A DNA stretch of 8,795 nt from Acidobacteriota bacterium (GTDB lineage Bacteria; Acidobacteriota; Vicinamibacteria; Vicinamibacterales; UBA2999). The notes beneath the pieces were generated by a model. It was not told where the DNA came from, did no database searches, and saw nothing but the letters and a program-made list of their open reading frames with translations. A program made the translations under genes and the position numbers. The stretch spans positions 1 through 8,795 of the forward strand of contig JADZBZ010000095.1 in the NCBI GenBank assembly GCA_020851835.1. Reading direction: 5' to 3'. Below are positions 1 to 7,020 of the stretch, piece after piece; positions within the stretch are counted from its first letter, which is position 1, and every line of letters starts with the position of its first letter.

Positions 1-2255
1 CCGCCAACGGCGTGCCCGACTATTACGACCGGCTCGAGGCCTTGACCGCCCTCGACGGCCTGGCCATGTATCGGCAGACCGGCCTCACGCTGGGCGGGGA
101 CCGAGGTGCACCCGAGCGCTTGATCGGTCTCATCGTGACGCCGTCGTTCTTCCGGGTTCTGCGGGTCAGCCCCTTACGGGGGCGGCTCTTCACCGACGAG
201 GAAAGCGAGGTCGGGCGCGACGAGACGCTTGTCCTGACCTACGGGTTCTGGCAGCGGAGCCTCGGCGGCCGCGACGACGCGGTGGGGCAGTCGCTGCGCG
301 TCAATGGCGTGGCCATGACCATCCTCGGGATTCTGCCGCCGGGGTTTCGTTTCGTGGACCCGGACATCGAGTTGGTGCGTCCCGTGGCCTTTTCCTCGCA
401 GGAGCGGTCCGACGACCGGCGACACAACAACGACTGGCAGCAGGTCGGCCGTCTGAAGCCGGGTGCCAGCATCCAGCAGGTCAGCAGTCAGTTGGAAGCG
501 CTCAATGCGGCCAACGACCAGCGTTTTCCCAATTTGCGCGAAGTGCTGCGCAACGCCCGCTTCGCGACCAGGGCCGTGCCGTTTCACGCATTCATCGTGG
601 GCGACATCGGCCGAACGATCTCGCTGCTCTGGGGCGGTGCGGCCTTCGTGTTGATTATCGGGTGTGTCAACGTGGCCAACCTCGTGCTCGTGCGTTCGAC
701 CGGACGGATGCGCGAACTGGCGACGCGGCACGCGCTTGGCGCCAGCTTTGCGCGCCTCGCCCGGCAGAGCTTCACGGAGAGCACCCTGGTTGCCGCGCTC
801 GGCGGAGTGGTTGGTCTCGCACTGGGCTGGTGGGCGCTGGCCTCCGCTCCGCTGGTCGGATTGGATCGGGTGCCGGCCGGCAACGCGATCGGAATTGATG
901 CCCGAGTGGTGGGATTCACGCTGGCGCTGGTCGGTGCGGTGGGCGCGGTGATGGCGGCGTTGCCGGTAGGGGCGCTCCGGCGGGCCAACCTGGCGCAGAT
1001 CGTCCGTGAGGAAGGGCGCTCGGGTACGGCCGGGCGGGGCGCGCGGCTGGCGCGGCGCGTGCTCGTGACCAGCCAGGTCGCGTTCGCGCTGATGCTGCTG
1101 ATTGGCGCCGGGCTCATGGTTGCGAGCCTGCGGCGCGTTCTGGCCGTCGACCCCGGGTTTCGCGGGGAGCACGTCCTCACCGGCCTGATCAACCCTCCCG
1201 CGTCCCGCTATGCGAAGGATGAGGACTTACGCGTATTGATGGGGCGGGTGCTCGACCAGGTGCGCGGGCTGCCGGGTATCGAGGCGGCCGGCCTGTCGTC
1301 CAACATCCCGTTCAGCGGAAACTCCAGCGACGGCGTCATCCTGGCGGAGGGTTACCAGATGGCGCCGGGCGAGTCCGTGGTATCGCCGTATTCCGTGTCG
1401 GTGACCGAGGGGTACTTCGAGGCGATGGGAGCACGTCTCCTGGCCGGTCGCTGGTTCACGGATGCCGACATCGAAGGTCGGCGCCGGGTGCTCATCATCG
1501 ACGAGCGCCTGGCTCGCAAGTTCTGGCCGGATGGCCGCGCGGTTGGCCAACGGATGTACACGCCCGCCAGCGCCGAGAAACTGTTCGAGCCTCCCCGGGA
1601 CGATCAGATGCTCACCGTCGTCGGCGTCATCGCCGAGATGCGTCTCTCTGGCGTAATTGACACCGCTGGCGGTCAGCGGCCCGGCGCCTATTACTATCCG
1701 TACCGGCAGGAGCCGCGTCGGAGCATGGGTCTCGCCGTGCGCACGGCAAGTGCCCCGGCCGGTCTCACCAACGCGGTTCGCCGCTCGGTATCGCAGGTCG
1801 ATGCGGAACTGCCGCTCTACAACATCAGGACCATGAGCGAGCGGACGTCCGAGGTGTTGATCGACCGTCGGACGCCGACGTTTCTGGCGACGGGCTTTGC
1901 GGTGGTGGCGCTCTTCCTCGCCGCAGTTGGCATTTACGGCGTTCTCACCTATCAGGTGCTGCAACGGCGTCGCGAGATTGGGATCCGCATGGCGCTTGGC
2001 GCCGATGCGCCCCGCATCTTCACTCTGGTTCTCAGTGAGGGCGCTGCCATCGTCGGGGCGGGCGCCGCTCTTGGACTGGCCGGGGCCTTCGTGCTGCGGC
2101 GAACGCTCGAGAGTCAGCTCTACGGAGTTGACGCGATGGATGGAGGGGTGCTGGCCGTGGTCGCCGGGCTGCTCGCCGCGGCCGCACTCGTGGCCTGTGT
2201 CGTTCCGGCCCGCCGAGCGGCGCGTACCAGCCCGACGGAGGCCCTCGCCGAGTAG
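1..2255 (+). CDS. ADOP-type ABC transporter permease (MacB/FtsX-like), 5'-truncated by window
   Basis: Inner-membrane permease with two MacB-periplasmic-core plus FtsX modules, the architecture of acidobacterial duplicated orphan permeases (ADOP). The reading frame is open from base 3, so the GTG at base 12 is probably internal and the N-terminus, including the expected first helix, lies upstream. Numbering from that GTG, a periplasmic-core segment covers about 1-200. Hydrophobic helices lie near 205-227, 257-278 and 298-320, closing the first module, and a helix near 350-372 opens the second. A second periplasmic core spans about 373-620, and three final helices lie near 624-645, 672-695 and 712-732. 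FtsX-type signatures occur twice after the helices: RELATRHALGAS (235-245) and RREIGIRMALGA (653-664), and the C-terminus is PARRAARTSPTEALAE. No ATPase gene is adjacent, as is common for ADOPs. Substrate is unknown; MacB relatives perform mechanotransmission rather than classical transport. Family assignment is firm, function is not. Confidence 0.92.
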   Translation, partial: ANGVPDYYDRLEALTALDGLAMYRQTGLTLGGDRGAPERLIGLIVTPSFFRVLRVSPLRGRLFTDEESEVGRDETLVLTYGFWQRSLGGRDDAVGQSLRVNGVAMTILGILPPGFRFVDPDIELVRPVAFSSQERSDDRRHNNDWQQVGRLKPGASIQQVSSQLEALNAANDQRFPNLREVLRNARFATRAVPFHAFIVGDIGRTISLLWGGAAFVLIIGCVNVANLVLVRSTGRMRELATRHALGASFARLARQSFTESTLVAALGGVVGLALGWWALASAPLVGLDRVPAGNAIGIDARVVGFTLALVGAVGAVMAALPVGALRRANLAQIVREEGRSGTAGRGARLARRVLVTSQVAFALMLLIGAGLMVASLRRVLAVDPGFRGEHVLTGLINPPASRYAKDEDLRVLMGRVLDQVRGLPGIEAAGLSSNIPFSGNSSDGVILAEGYQMAPGESVVSPYSVSVTEGYFEAMGARLLAGRWFTDADIEGRRRVLIIDERLARKFWPDGRAVGQRMYTPASAEKLFEPPRDDQMLTVVGVIAEMRLSGVIDTAGGQRPGAYYYPYRQEPRRSMGLAVRTASAPAGLTNAVRRSVSQVDAELPLYNIRTMSERTSEVLIDRRTPTFLATGFAVVALFLAAVGIYGVLTYQVLQRRREIGIRMALGADAPRIFTLVLSEGAAIVGAGAALGLAGAFVLRRTLESQLYGVDAMDGGVLAVVAGLLAAAALVACVVPARRAARTSPTEALAE

Positions 2256-2334
2256 GATTCGGGCGTGCGAGGCGGGTGCGGCTGCAATTAGGCAATTGAT
2301 AACTGACGCTTGGATCAATTAGGCTCCCCACGAC
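2256..2334. other. Intergenic region, AT-richer island before the HEAT gene
   Basis: A 79-bp gap whose second half (about 2285-2324) is clearly richer in A/T than the surroundings. It holds a 9-bp direct repeat CAATTAGGC at 2285-2293 and 2316-2324, start-to-start 31 bp (about three helical turns), and a 7-bp inverted repeat. A -35-like TTGATA lies at 2296-2301, but no good -10 follows at standard spacing. The region probably holds the promoter or an operator of the HEAT/HD-GYP operon; this is inference from base composition and repeats. Confidence 0.4.
2294..2320. repeat. Perfect 7-bp inverted repeat (AATTGAT / ATCAATT)
   Basis: AATTGAT at 2294-2300 and its exact reverse complement ATCAATT at 2314-2320, separated by 13 bases. 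The arms are AT-rich and no T-tract follows, so an intrinsic terminator for the upstream permease gene is less likely than a protein-binding site ahead of the HEAT gene. The right arm ends 14 bases before the GTG start at 2335. Confidence 0.5.
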
Positions 2335-4386
2335 GTGAGTACGGGTGCGCGGGCCGACAGGCCCAATCTCCCCCAGGACTGCGCCGACCTGCTGGTCGAG
2401 TTCTCGACCGCGCTGCTCAAGCATTCCATGTATCCGGCCGGACATCCCGCACTCGCGGACGTGGCGACCGCGGTGGTCGATCGGGCCACCCGGTTGTTCG
2501 CGGAGCGTGATCAGATCGCCATCGGTGTGGCGCGCCACCAGCTCGTGATGGACGGCATCGCGACCGACCCTGCGCACCCGGTGCTGGCCCGCCTGGCCGA
2601 TTGCCTGCACGGCCATCAACTCGGGGCGGTGAGCCTCCTCCCGGGACTGGAGGTTGCCGAGGTCGAGGACGTCTTGCGCACGCTCTCGGGCGAATCGGAG
2701 CCCCATCAGCCGCTCGGGCTGCGGCCGCCGTCGGAGATGCCCGCGTGGCGGACGGTCCGCCTGCATTCCCTGGCGTTCGACAATCTGGCGCTGGTCGAAC
2801 CCGATGTCGACGGGGCCGACCGCGCCCCGCACTGGCACGGCGCCGACTTGTGGCTGGGCCTGGCCCAGGCGGCGCTTGCGGGTCAGACGGCTCGGCACGA
2901 CGAGCCGGTCGACACCGATCCGGCGGCCCTGGCTCGCGCCATCGACGCACACGAGGGCGTCCAGGCGTACGACCAGGTCGTGGTCGGCTACCTGCTCCAG
3001 ATTGCGCAGGCCCTGCGCACCGCCGCCACAAGCGACGCCGACGCGCTTCGCGTGCGCACCTCCGGCTTGATCGACGCGCTCCGGCCCGAGACGCTGCGTC
3101 GGCTCGTCAGGGCCAGCCAGTCGGGTGCCCGCAGCGGCTTCGTCCGAGACGCGGTGCGGACGCTTGGGGCGCGCGCGGTGATCGACGTTCTGAAGGCGAC
3201 CGCGGATGTCAGCGGCGAAACCATCTCAGACGGGCTCACCAGGATTCTGTCGAAGCTGGCGGCGCAAGCGGCGGGTGGCCTGCCGACCTCCCGGTTGATG
3301 GCCGACGAGGCGTTACGCGAACAGGTGTCGCGCCTGTTGGAGGACTGGAAGCTCGAGGACCCGAATCCCGAGTCGTACGGCCGGTTGCTCATCGAGTTGT
3401 CCGGCACCTCGCAGCGCACCGACGGCACGGTCGCGGAAGGCCCCGCGCTCGACGGCGATGTGCGCATCGCGGAGATGGCCCTGGAGCTTGGCGACACCGG
3501 CCCGCTGGCATCGCGGGCCATGCGCCGGGCGCTGGACGGCGGAAACGTCGGGGCGCTGGCGGACCTGCTGGACCGGTTGCCCGCCGAGGCCGGCCCGGCC
3601 GCCGCCGACCTGCGTGCCCGCCTGGTCGCCCCCGAGACGCTAGCCCGGCTGCTGGCGTACGAGCCGGTGGACTTCGACCTGCTCGACCGGCTGTTGCCGT
3701 GGATGACGGTCGCCAGCTACGACGTGCTGCTGCAATTCCTGCTGGAGTCCTCGCATCGCGGCACCAGGCGCCGGCTGCTCGACCGGCTGGCGGCGGCCCC
3801 CCTCGACCTGAGCATGCACATTCAGGCGCGGCTGCAGGACCCCAGGTGGTACGTGCAGCGCAACATGCTGGTCTTGCTCGAACGCACCGGCCGGGTCCCC
3901 GACGGATTCACGGTCGAACCCTGGCTGTCGCACGAGGACTGGCGCGTGCGGCACGAAGCCGTCCGCTTGGCGCTGAAGGTGCCCGGGCAACACGACCGCG
4001 CGGCCGAGGTGGCCCTCACCGACCGCCACGCACGGCTGGTGACACTCGGGCTGCAGGCCGTCGGAGAGACGTGTCCGGCCGGCCTGGTTCCGTACGTAGC
4101 GGCGATTGCGAGCGACCCGGCGGCACCCCGGCCGGCGCGTGTGCAAGCGCTGCGTGTGCTGGGCCAGAGCGACCACCCGAAGGCGCTGGCGGCGCTGGTT
4201 GCGGTCGCGGACGGTGGCCGCACCATCTTCGGCCGGGCTCGGTTGGCCGCACCGGATGCGGCCTGCGTAGAGGCGCTGCGATCCCTGGCGCAGGGATTCG
4301 CGACGGCCGAGGAGGCTCGTCCGCTGCTCGCGCTCGCGCGGAAATCCCCACTCGAGGCGGTTCGCGCAGCCGTCACCAACCCGTGA
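2335..4386 (+). CDS. HEAT-repeat-like protein with N-terminal YPAGHP domain (hypothetical)
   Basis: A 683-residue protein without signal peptide or membrane helix, so probably cytoplasmic. Starts at GTG 2335; an in-frame TAG at 2320-2322 excludes an earlier start, and only a weak AGG (2321-2323) resembles a ribosome site. Residues about 20-118 form a helical/beta domain containing SMYPAGHP (31-38), also found at the start of the next gene's product. Residues about 195-460 are helix-rich and unassigned. Residues about 465-680 show repeated helical pairs of HEAT type, for example LQDPRWYVQRNMLVLL (500-515), HEDWRVRHEAVRLAL (533-547), ARLVTLGLQAVGE (566-578) and ARVQALRVLGQ (601-611). HEAT repeats normally serve as protein-interaction scaffolds. 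The stop overlaps the start of the HD-GYP gene, implying coupled translation and a shared pathway. No catalytic motif is visible; the exact role is unknown. Confidence 0.85.
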   Translation: MSTGARADRPNLPQDCADLLVEFSTALLKHSMYPAGHPALADVATAVVDRATRLFAERDQIAIGVARHQLVMDGIATDPAHPVLARLADCLHGHQLGAVSLLPGLEVAEVEDVLRTLSGESEPHQPLGLRPPSEMPAWRTVRLHSLAFDNLALVEPDVDGADRAPHWHGADLWLGLAQAALAGQTARHDEPVDTDPAALARAIDAHEGVQAYDQVVVGYLLQIAQALRTAATSDADALRVRTSGLIDALRPETLRRLVRASQSGARSGFVRDAVRTLGARAVIDVLKATADVSGETISDGLTRILSKLAAQAAGGLPTSRLMADEALREQVSRLLEDWKLEDPNPESYGRLLIELSGTSQRTDGTVAEGPALDGDVRIAEMALELGDTGPLASRAMRRALDGGNVGALADLLDRLPAEAGPAAADLRARLVAPETLARLLAYEPVDFDLLDRLLPWMTVASYDVLLQFLLESSHRGTRRRLLDRLAAAPLDLSMHIQARLQDPRWYVQRNMLVLLERTGRVPDGFTVEPWLSHEDWRVRHEAVRLALKVPGQHDRAAEVALTDRHARLVTLGLQAVGETCPAGLVPYVAAIASDPAAPRPARVQALRVLGQSDHPKALAALVAVADGGRTIFGRARLAAPDAACVEALRSLAQGFATAEEARPLLALARKSPLEAVRAAVTNP

Positions 4387-5576
4387 GCGACCCGGTCCGC
4401 TTCCTGAGCGCGTGGGCCCAGGCCTTGTCAGCCATGAGCCTGTACCCGGCCGGCCATCCGACGCGGGAGCGCGCCATCGACGGCGCCTGCGAGGAACTGG
4501 AGGCGCTGTTTCCCGGGGACGAGTTCCTCCCGTTCACCTTCCTGGACGGCGAGGTGTTGTTCGGCCGTCAGCCGGTGCGCGACATGCGGGGATGGGAATG
4601 GGCCGCTCGCCTGGCGGAGGTGGGCATCGGGCGAATCGAATTCGAGCGTCGGCCGACGCGCGAGCAGTTCGACGGCTTTCTGCAGGAGATATGGACGAGG
4701 CTGACGCACGCGCCGGTCGACACCTCGGAGCAGCGCCAACTGCGTGACCTCGGGGTCCGGTTCGGTTCCGTTGGTCTCGATCTCGACGAGGCCCTGGTCG
4801 AGGCGCCCCCGTCGGTTGCGGGCCTCGAACTGGTGGACGAAGTGGTGACGGTGCGCTGGCTGGAGGGACAAGTCGCGGCCGGGCAGCGCATTCCCCTCGT
4901 GGAGGCCGAGGCGGTGGTCCGCTCGCTCGCCGTCGCGATGCGTTCCGACTACGGCATGTGGTTGCCGCTCGTCGAACTGAAGGAGTTCGATCAGTACACG
5001 ACGACGCACTCGCTCAACGTTTCAGTGCTGTCGATGGCTCTGGCGGAAGCCGTCGGGCTGAGACCCCGCGAAGTGCGGGCGGCGGGCGTGGCCGGCCTGC
5101 TGCACGACGTGGGCAAGACGCGCATCCCGCTGGAGATTCTCACCAAGCCGGGCAGGCTGAGCCAGCACGAACGCGCAATCATGAATCGGCATCCCGTGGA
5201 CGGAGCCCGCCTGATCTTCCAGAGCGACGCGCAACTCGACCTGGCCGCGGTCGTCGCCTACGAGCACCACATCATGCTGAACGGCGGCGGCTACCCGACG
5301 CTGCACTATCCCCGCCCGTGTGCCCTCGGCAGCCGACTGGTGCACGTCTGCGATGTGTTCGATGCGCTCAGCACCCGGCGCCCGTACCGTGAGGCCTGGC
5401 CGCAGGAGCGGACGTTGGCCTATCTGAAGGGGCGGGCCGGCGCGGAGTTCGATCCTGATCTGGTGCAGGCCTTCACGGCGATGATGCAGCGGGCCGACGT
5501 CAAGGTGCAGCGCCTGGAGCCCGACGGTGCCCTGCCCGGCGCCGCAACGGCAGACCCCGATCGGCCGCCTCAGTGA
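4383..5576 (+). CDS. HD-GYP domain protein, probable cyclic-di-GMP phosphodiesterase
   Basis: A 397-residue cytoplasmic signalling protein. I place the start at GTG 4383, overlapping the preceding stop as GTGA; the frame stays open far upstream (to 2601), but that stretch lies inside the HEAT gene and encodes low-complexity R/G/A sequence. Residues 1-110 carry the same domain as the HEAT protein, with SLYPAGHP at 19-26. A helical linker (about 150-203) leads into the HD-GYP domain (about 204-375): H209, H241-D242 with K245 (GLLHDVGKTRIP), H270-P271, H295-H296, G303-Y304-P305, D324 and the DALSTRRPYR segment (327-336). These are the expected metal ligands and GYP motif, so hydrolysis of c-di-GMP to pGpG or GMP is likely. 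The usual HHExxDGxGYP reads HHIMLNGGGYP, so the Glu and Asp are replaced. There is no CheY-like receiver; the N-terminal domain takes the place of a sensor. The tail is Pro/Ala-rich. Confidence 0.9.
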   Translation: MSDPVRFLSAWAQALSAMSLYPAGHPTRERAIDGACEELEALFPGDEFLPFTFLDGEVLFGRQPVRDMRGWEWAARLAEVGIGRIEFERRPTREQFDGFLQEIWTRLTHAPVDTSEQRQLRDLGVRFGSVGLDLDEALVEAPPSVAGLELVDEVVTVRWLEGQVAAGQRIPLVEAEAVVRSLAVAMRSDYGMWLPLVELKEFDQYTTTHSLNVSVLSMALAEAVGLRPREVRAAGVAGLLHDVGKTRIPLEILTKPGRLSQHERAIMNRHPVDGARLIFQSDAQLDLAAVVAYEHHIMLNGGGYPTLHYPRPCALGSRLVHVCDVFDALSTRRPYREAWPQERTLAYLKGRAGAEFDPDLVQAFTAMMQRADVKVQRLEPDGALPGAATADPDRPPQ

Positions 5577-5648
5577 TCGGAGTCCGTCCTGCGCGCTCTC
5601 TGGTCCCGACCATCACGCGGATTGCGGGTCACGATCATCGCTCGCTTC
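5577..5648. other. Convergent intergenic region
   Basis: A 72-bp gap between the stop of the HD-GYP gene (plus) and the stop of the LuxR-type gene (minus). A bidirectional terminator would be expected, but I see no GC-rich stem followed by a T-tract on either strand. Termination may be Rho-dependent or lie within the ends of the genes. Confidence 0.4.
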
Positions 5649-6050
5649 TCAGATTTCGATCACTCCCAGCCTCAGGCCCTTCTGCACCGCTTCGGTCCGG
5701 GTGGAGGCTCCGAGCTTGCCGAAGATCGTGCCCAGATGAAACTTCACCGTATGCTCGCTGACGCCGAGCCGCGCCCCGATGTCGCGGTTGTGTAGTCCGT
5801 CGGCCACCAGAGACAGCACCTCGAGTTCGCGCGACGTCAGGGTCTCGAGCAACTCCTCCCTGGCCGGTTTCCGGGCTGCGCCCGAGCGCGGGCGGAGGCG
5901 CGCCCACTCTTCGGGACTCATGGCCACCACGTCGGCCCGGGCTGGATCGGCGACGACCACCCAGCCGCCCTCGTGCTCCGCCCGCGCGGCCAGTTCGGAC
6001 CGCTCGGCCGCGCTGCCGCCGGCGATGAAGACACGAAGGGGATCGGCCAC
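5649..6050 (-). CDS. LuxR/NarL-type DNA-binding regulator with vestigial receiver
   Basis: A 133-residue protein. Residues about 67-133 are a complete LuxR/NarL (GerE) helix-turn-helix: LTSRELEVLSLVADGL, then NRDIGARLGVSEHTVKFHL (88-106) as scaffold and recognition helices, then GKLGASTRTEAVQKGLRLG. Residues 5-50 look like the opening of a CheY receiver (RVFIAGGSAAERSEL, then a short beta-rich WVVVAD and ADVVAM), but full NarL proteins have about 120 residues here. The acidic pair after beta-1 is Gly-Gly (11-12), and the phosphoacceptor-like position after VVAM is Ser45. Phosphorelay control is therefore unlikely; the remnant may dimerise or bind a partner. The start is GTG at 6050, preceded by GGGG six bases upstream. 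It lies 27 bases downstream of the PDZ-protein gene, in the same orientation, so the two are probably co-transcribed. Regulatory targets are unknown. Confidence 0.88.
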   Translation of the reverse strand: MADPLRVFIAGGSAAERSELAARAEHEGGWVVVADPARADVVAMSPEEWARLRPRSGAARKPAREELLETLTSRELEVLSLVADGLHNRDIGARLGVSEHTVKFHLGTIFGKLGASTRTEAVQKGLRLGVIEI

Positions 6051-6056
6051 AACGAT

Positions 6057-6060
6057 CCCC
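6057..6060 (-). promoter_or_regulatory. Ribosome binding site of the LuxR-type gene
   Basis: On the minus strand GGGG is followed by ATCGTT and then the GTG start. It lies in the 27-base gap after the stop of the PDZ-protein gene (6080-6078) and supports GTG 6050 as the start. The only in-frame alternative upstream before that stop is a CTG. Confidence 0.5.
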
Positions 6061-6077
6061 AGCTTACCCGCGTGCGC

Positions 6078-6965
6078 TCACCGCGGACGCTCACCCACGG
6101 TGACCGGTACGTCGAGCAGGGCGCCGCCGCGCAGCACCGTCAAGGCCGCGGCCTTGCCCACCCGGTCGCCGCGCAGCCGCATCACCAGCTGCTCGGGTTC
6201 CTGCACGACATGGCCACCGAAACCGACGATGACGTCCCCGACCAGGAGCCCGGCGACGTCGGCGGGACTGCCGTCCACCAGGCCCGTCACCAGCAGCCCG
6301 TACTCCTGCGTACGTCCCCCGCGTTGCCTGACCGGCAGGTTCACGCCCGTCGAACTGATGCCGATGAACCCCTGACGGGCCCCGCCTTGCGATACGACAA
6401 AGACGGCCTCGGCCGTGGCCAGGTCGATGGGAACGACGACGGTAGTGCCGCGGATCGCCGCCGACGTGATGACGCCCATCACGCGGCCGTCGCCGTCGGC
6501 GAGCGCGCCACCCGTCAGGGCGCCGTGCGGGGCCGCCGCCGTGCGAATGACGCGCGCGATTTCCGATGCGCGGCCGGTCCGCAGGGGCCCGCCAACCACG
6601 GCCACCGACGTGAGCCACGCGAACGTCCCGCCGCTCCACGTGCGGCCGACCGCCACCGCCAGGTGGCCGACGCGTGGCTCCGGTGCCGGCCGGGCGGGTG
6701 GCACGCCGAGGTTCGGCACCCGCACCACCGCCAGCCCGGTGGCCGGGCTGCGGCCCAGGACCGTGCCTTCGGCCGTGTGTCCGTCCCCGCGCCGCACGAC
6801 GATCGCATCCTCGTCCAGGTGGCGTGCGGGCGTGAGAACGAGGTCCTCCTGGAAGACCAGACCCGCCGTGGGCCGGCGGCGCGCCTGGACCTGGACGACC
6901 GCGGCGGCCGACTGCTCGACGGCGTGCGCGAGCTGGGAAGCAAGGGAAGAAAAGGCGTCGCTCAT
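6078..6965 (-). CDS. HtrA/S1C-like PDZ protein, probable pseudoprotease
   Basis: A 295-residue protein with a trypsin-like fold region (about 15-190) and a C-terminal PDZ domain (about 198-292, with GLLVTGLVDGSPADVAGL at 223-240 and GDVIVGFGG at 243-251). There is no signal peptide or membrane anchor, unlike secreted HtrA/DegP, so it is probably cytoplasmic. The protease part matches S1C landmarks but not the triad. VLTPARHLDE has His49 one residue later than in TN(N/A)HVV. The TDLA(V/L) motif reads TGLAVV with Gly77 in place of Asp. GNSGGPL reads ALTGGAL with Thr151 in place of Ser, confirmed at codon level (GGG and ACG). Proteolysis is therefore unlikely; peptide binding through PDZ is the more probable role. 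The start is ATG 6965, with an in-frame TAG 12 bases upstream excluding any earlier one; GAGG sits very close to it. It forms an operon with the downstream LuxR-type gene and is divergent from the MoxR gene. Confidence 0.85.
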   Translation of the reverse strand: MSDAFSSLASQLAHAVEQSAAAVVQVQARRRPTAGLVFQEDLVLTPARHLDEDAIVVRRGDGHTAEGTVLGRSPATGLAVVRVPNLGVPPARPAPEPRVGHLAVAVGRTWSGGTFAWLTSVAVVGGPLRTGRASEIARVIRTAAAPHGALTGGALADGDGRVMGVITSAAIRGTTVVVPIDLATAEAVFVVSQGGARQGFIGISSTGVNLPVRQRGGRTQEYGLLVTGLVDGSPADVAGLLVGDVIVGFGGHVVQEPEQLVMRLRGDRVGKAAALTVLRGGALLDVPVTVGERPR

Positions 6966-6971
6966 GACCTC

Positions 6972-6977
6972 AGGCTA
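6972..6977 (-). promoter_or_regulatory. Candidate -10 box (TAGCCT) of the PDZ-protein operon
   Basis: On the minus strand TAGCCT occupies exactly -12 to -7 relative to the ATG at 6965. It keeps the three most conserved -10 bases (T, A and final T). If used, transcription would begin at or next to the A of ATG, giving a leaderless mRNA. A GAGG between the box and ATG offers an alternative with a conventional leader, but its spacing to ATG is only two bases. Confidence 0.3.
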
Positions 6978-7020
6978 GCGGTGCCGCCGGCCGCGCGAGA
7001 TCACCCGTTCGGCTAGGGCG

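Noticed and set aside
174..1172. 332-residue minus-strand reading frame in the permease
   Set aside because: Antisense shadow; the sense strand carries the conserved permease sequence.
1227..2318. 363-residue minus-strand reading frame opposite the permease
   Set aside because: Shadow of the permease coding strand; no family features, and it opposes well-conserved FtsX motifs.
2032..2952. 306-residue minus-strand reading frame spanning the permease end and HEAT start
   Set aside because: Crosses two supported genes on the other strand; Arg/Gly-rich with no domain signature.
2601..4382. Upstream open extension of the HD-GYP frame, giving a 991-residue reading frame
   Set aside because: It lies wholly within the HEAT gene, and its translation is Arg/Gly/Ala/Pro-rich low complexity typical of an off-frame reading in GC-rich DNA. 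GTG 4383 gives a protein beginning with the domain shared with the HEAT protein.
5557..5580. CCGATC / GATCGG inverted repeat over the HD-GYP stop as a terminator
   Set aside because: Only six base pairs with a 12-base loop and no T-tract; too weak to call.
5973..7016. 347-residue plus-strand reading frame opposite the PDZ-protein gene
   Set aside because: The minus strand encodes a clear PDZ domain here; the plus frame is Arg/His/Asp-rich low complexity.
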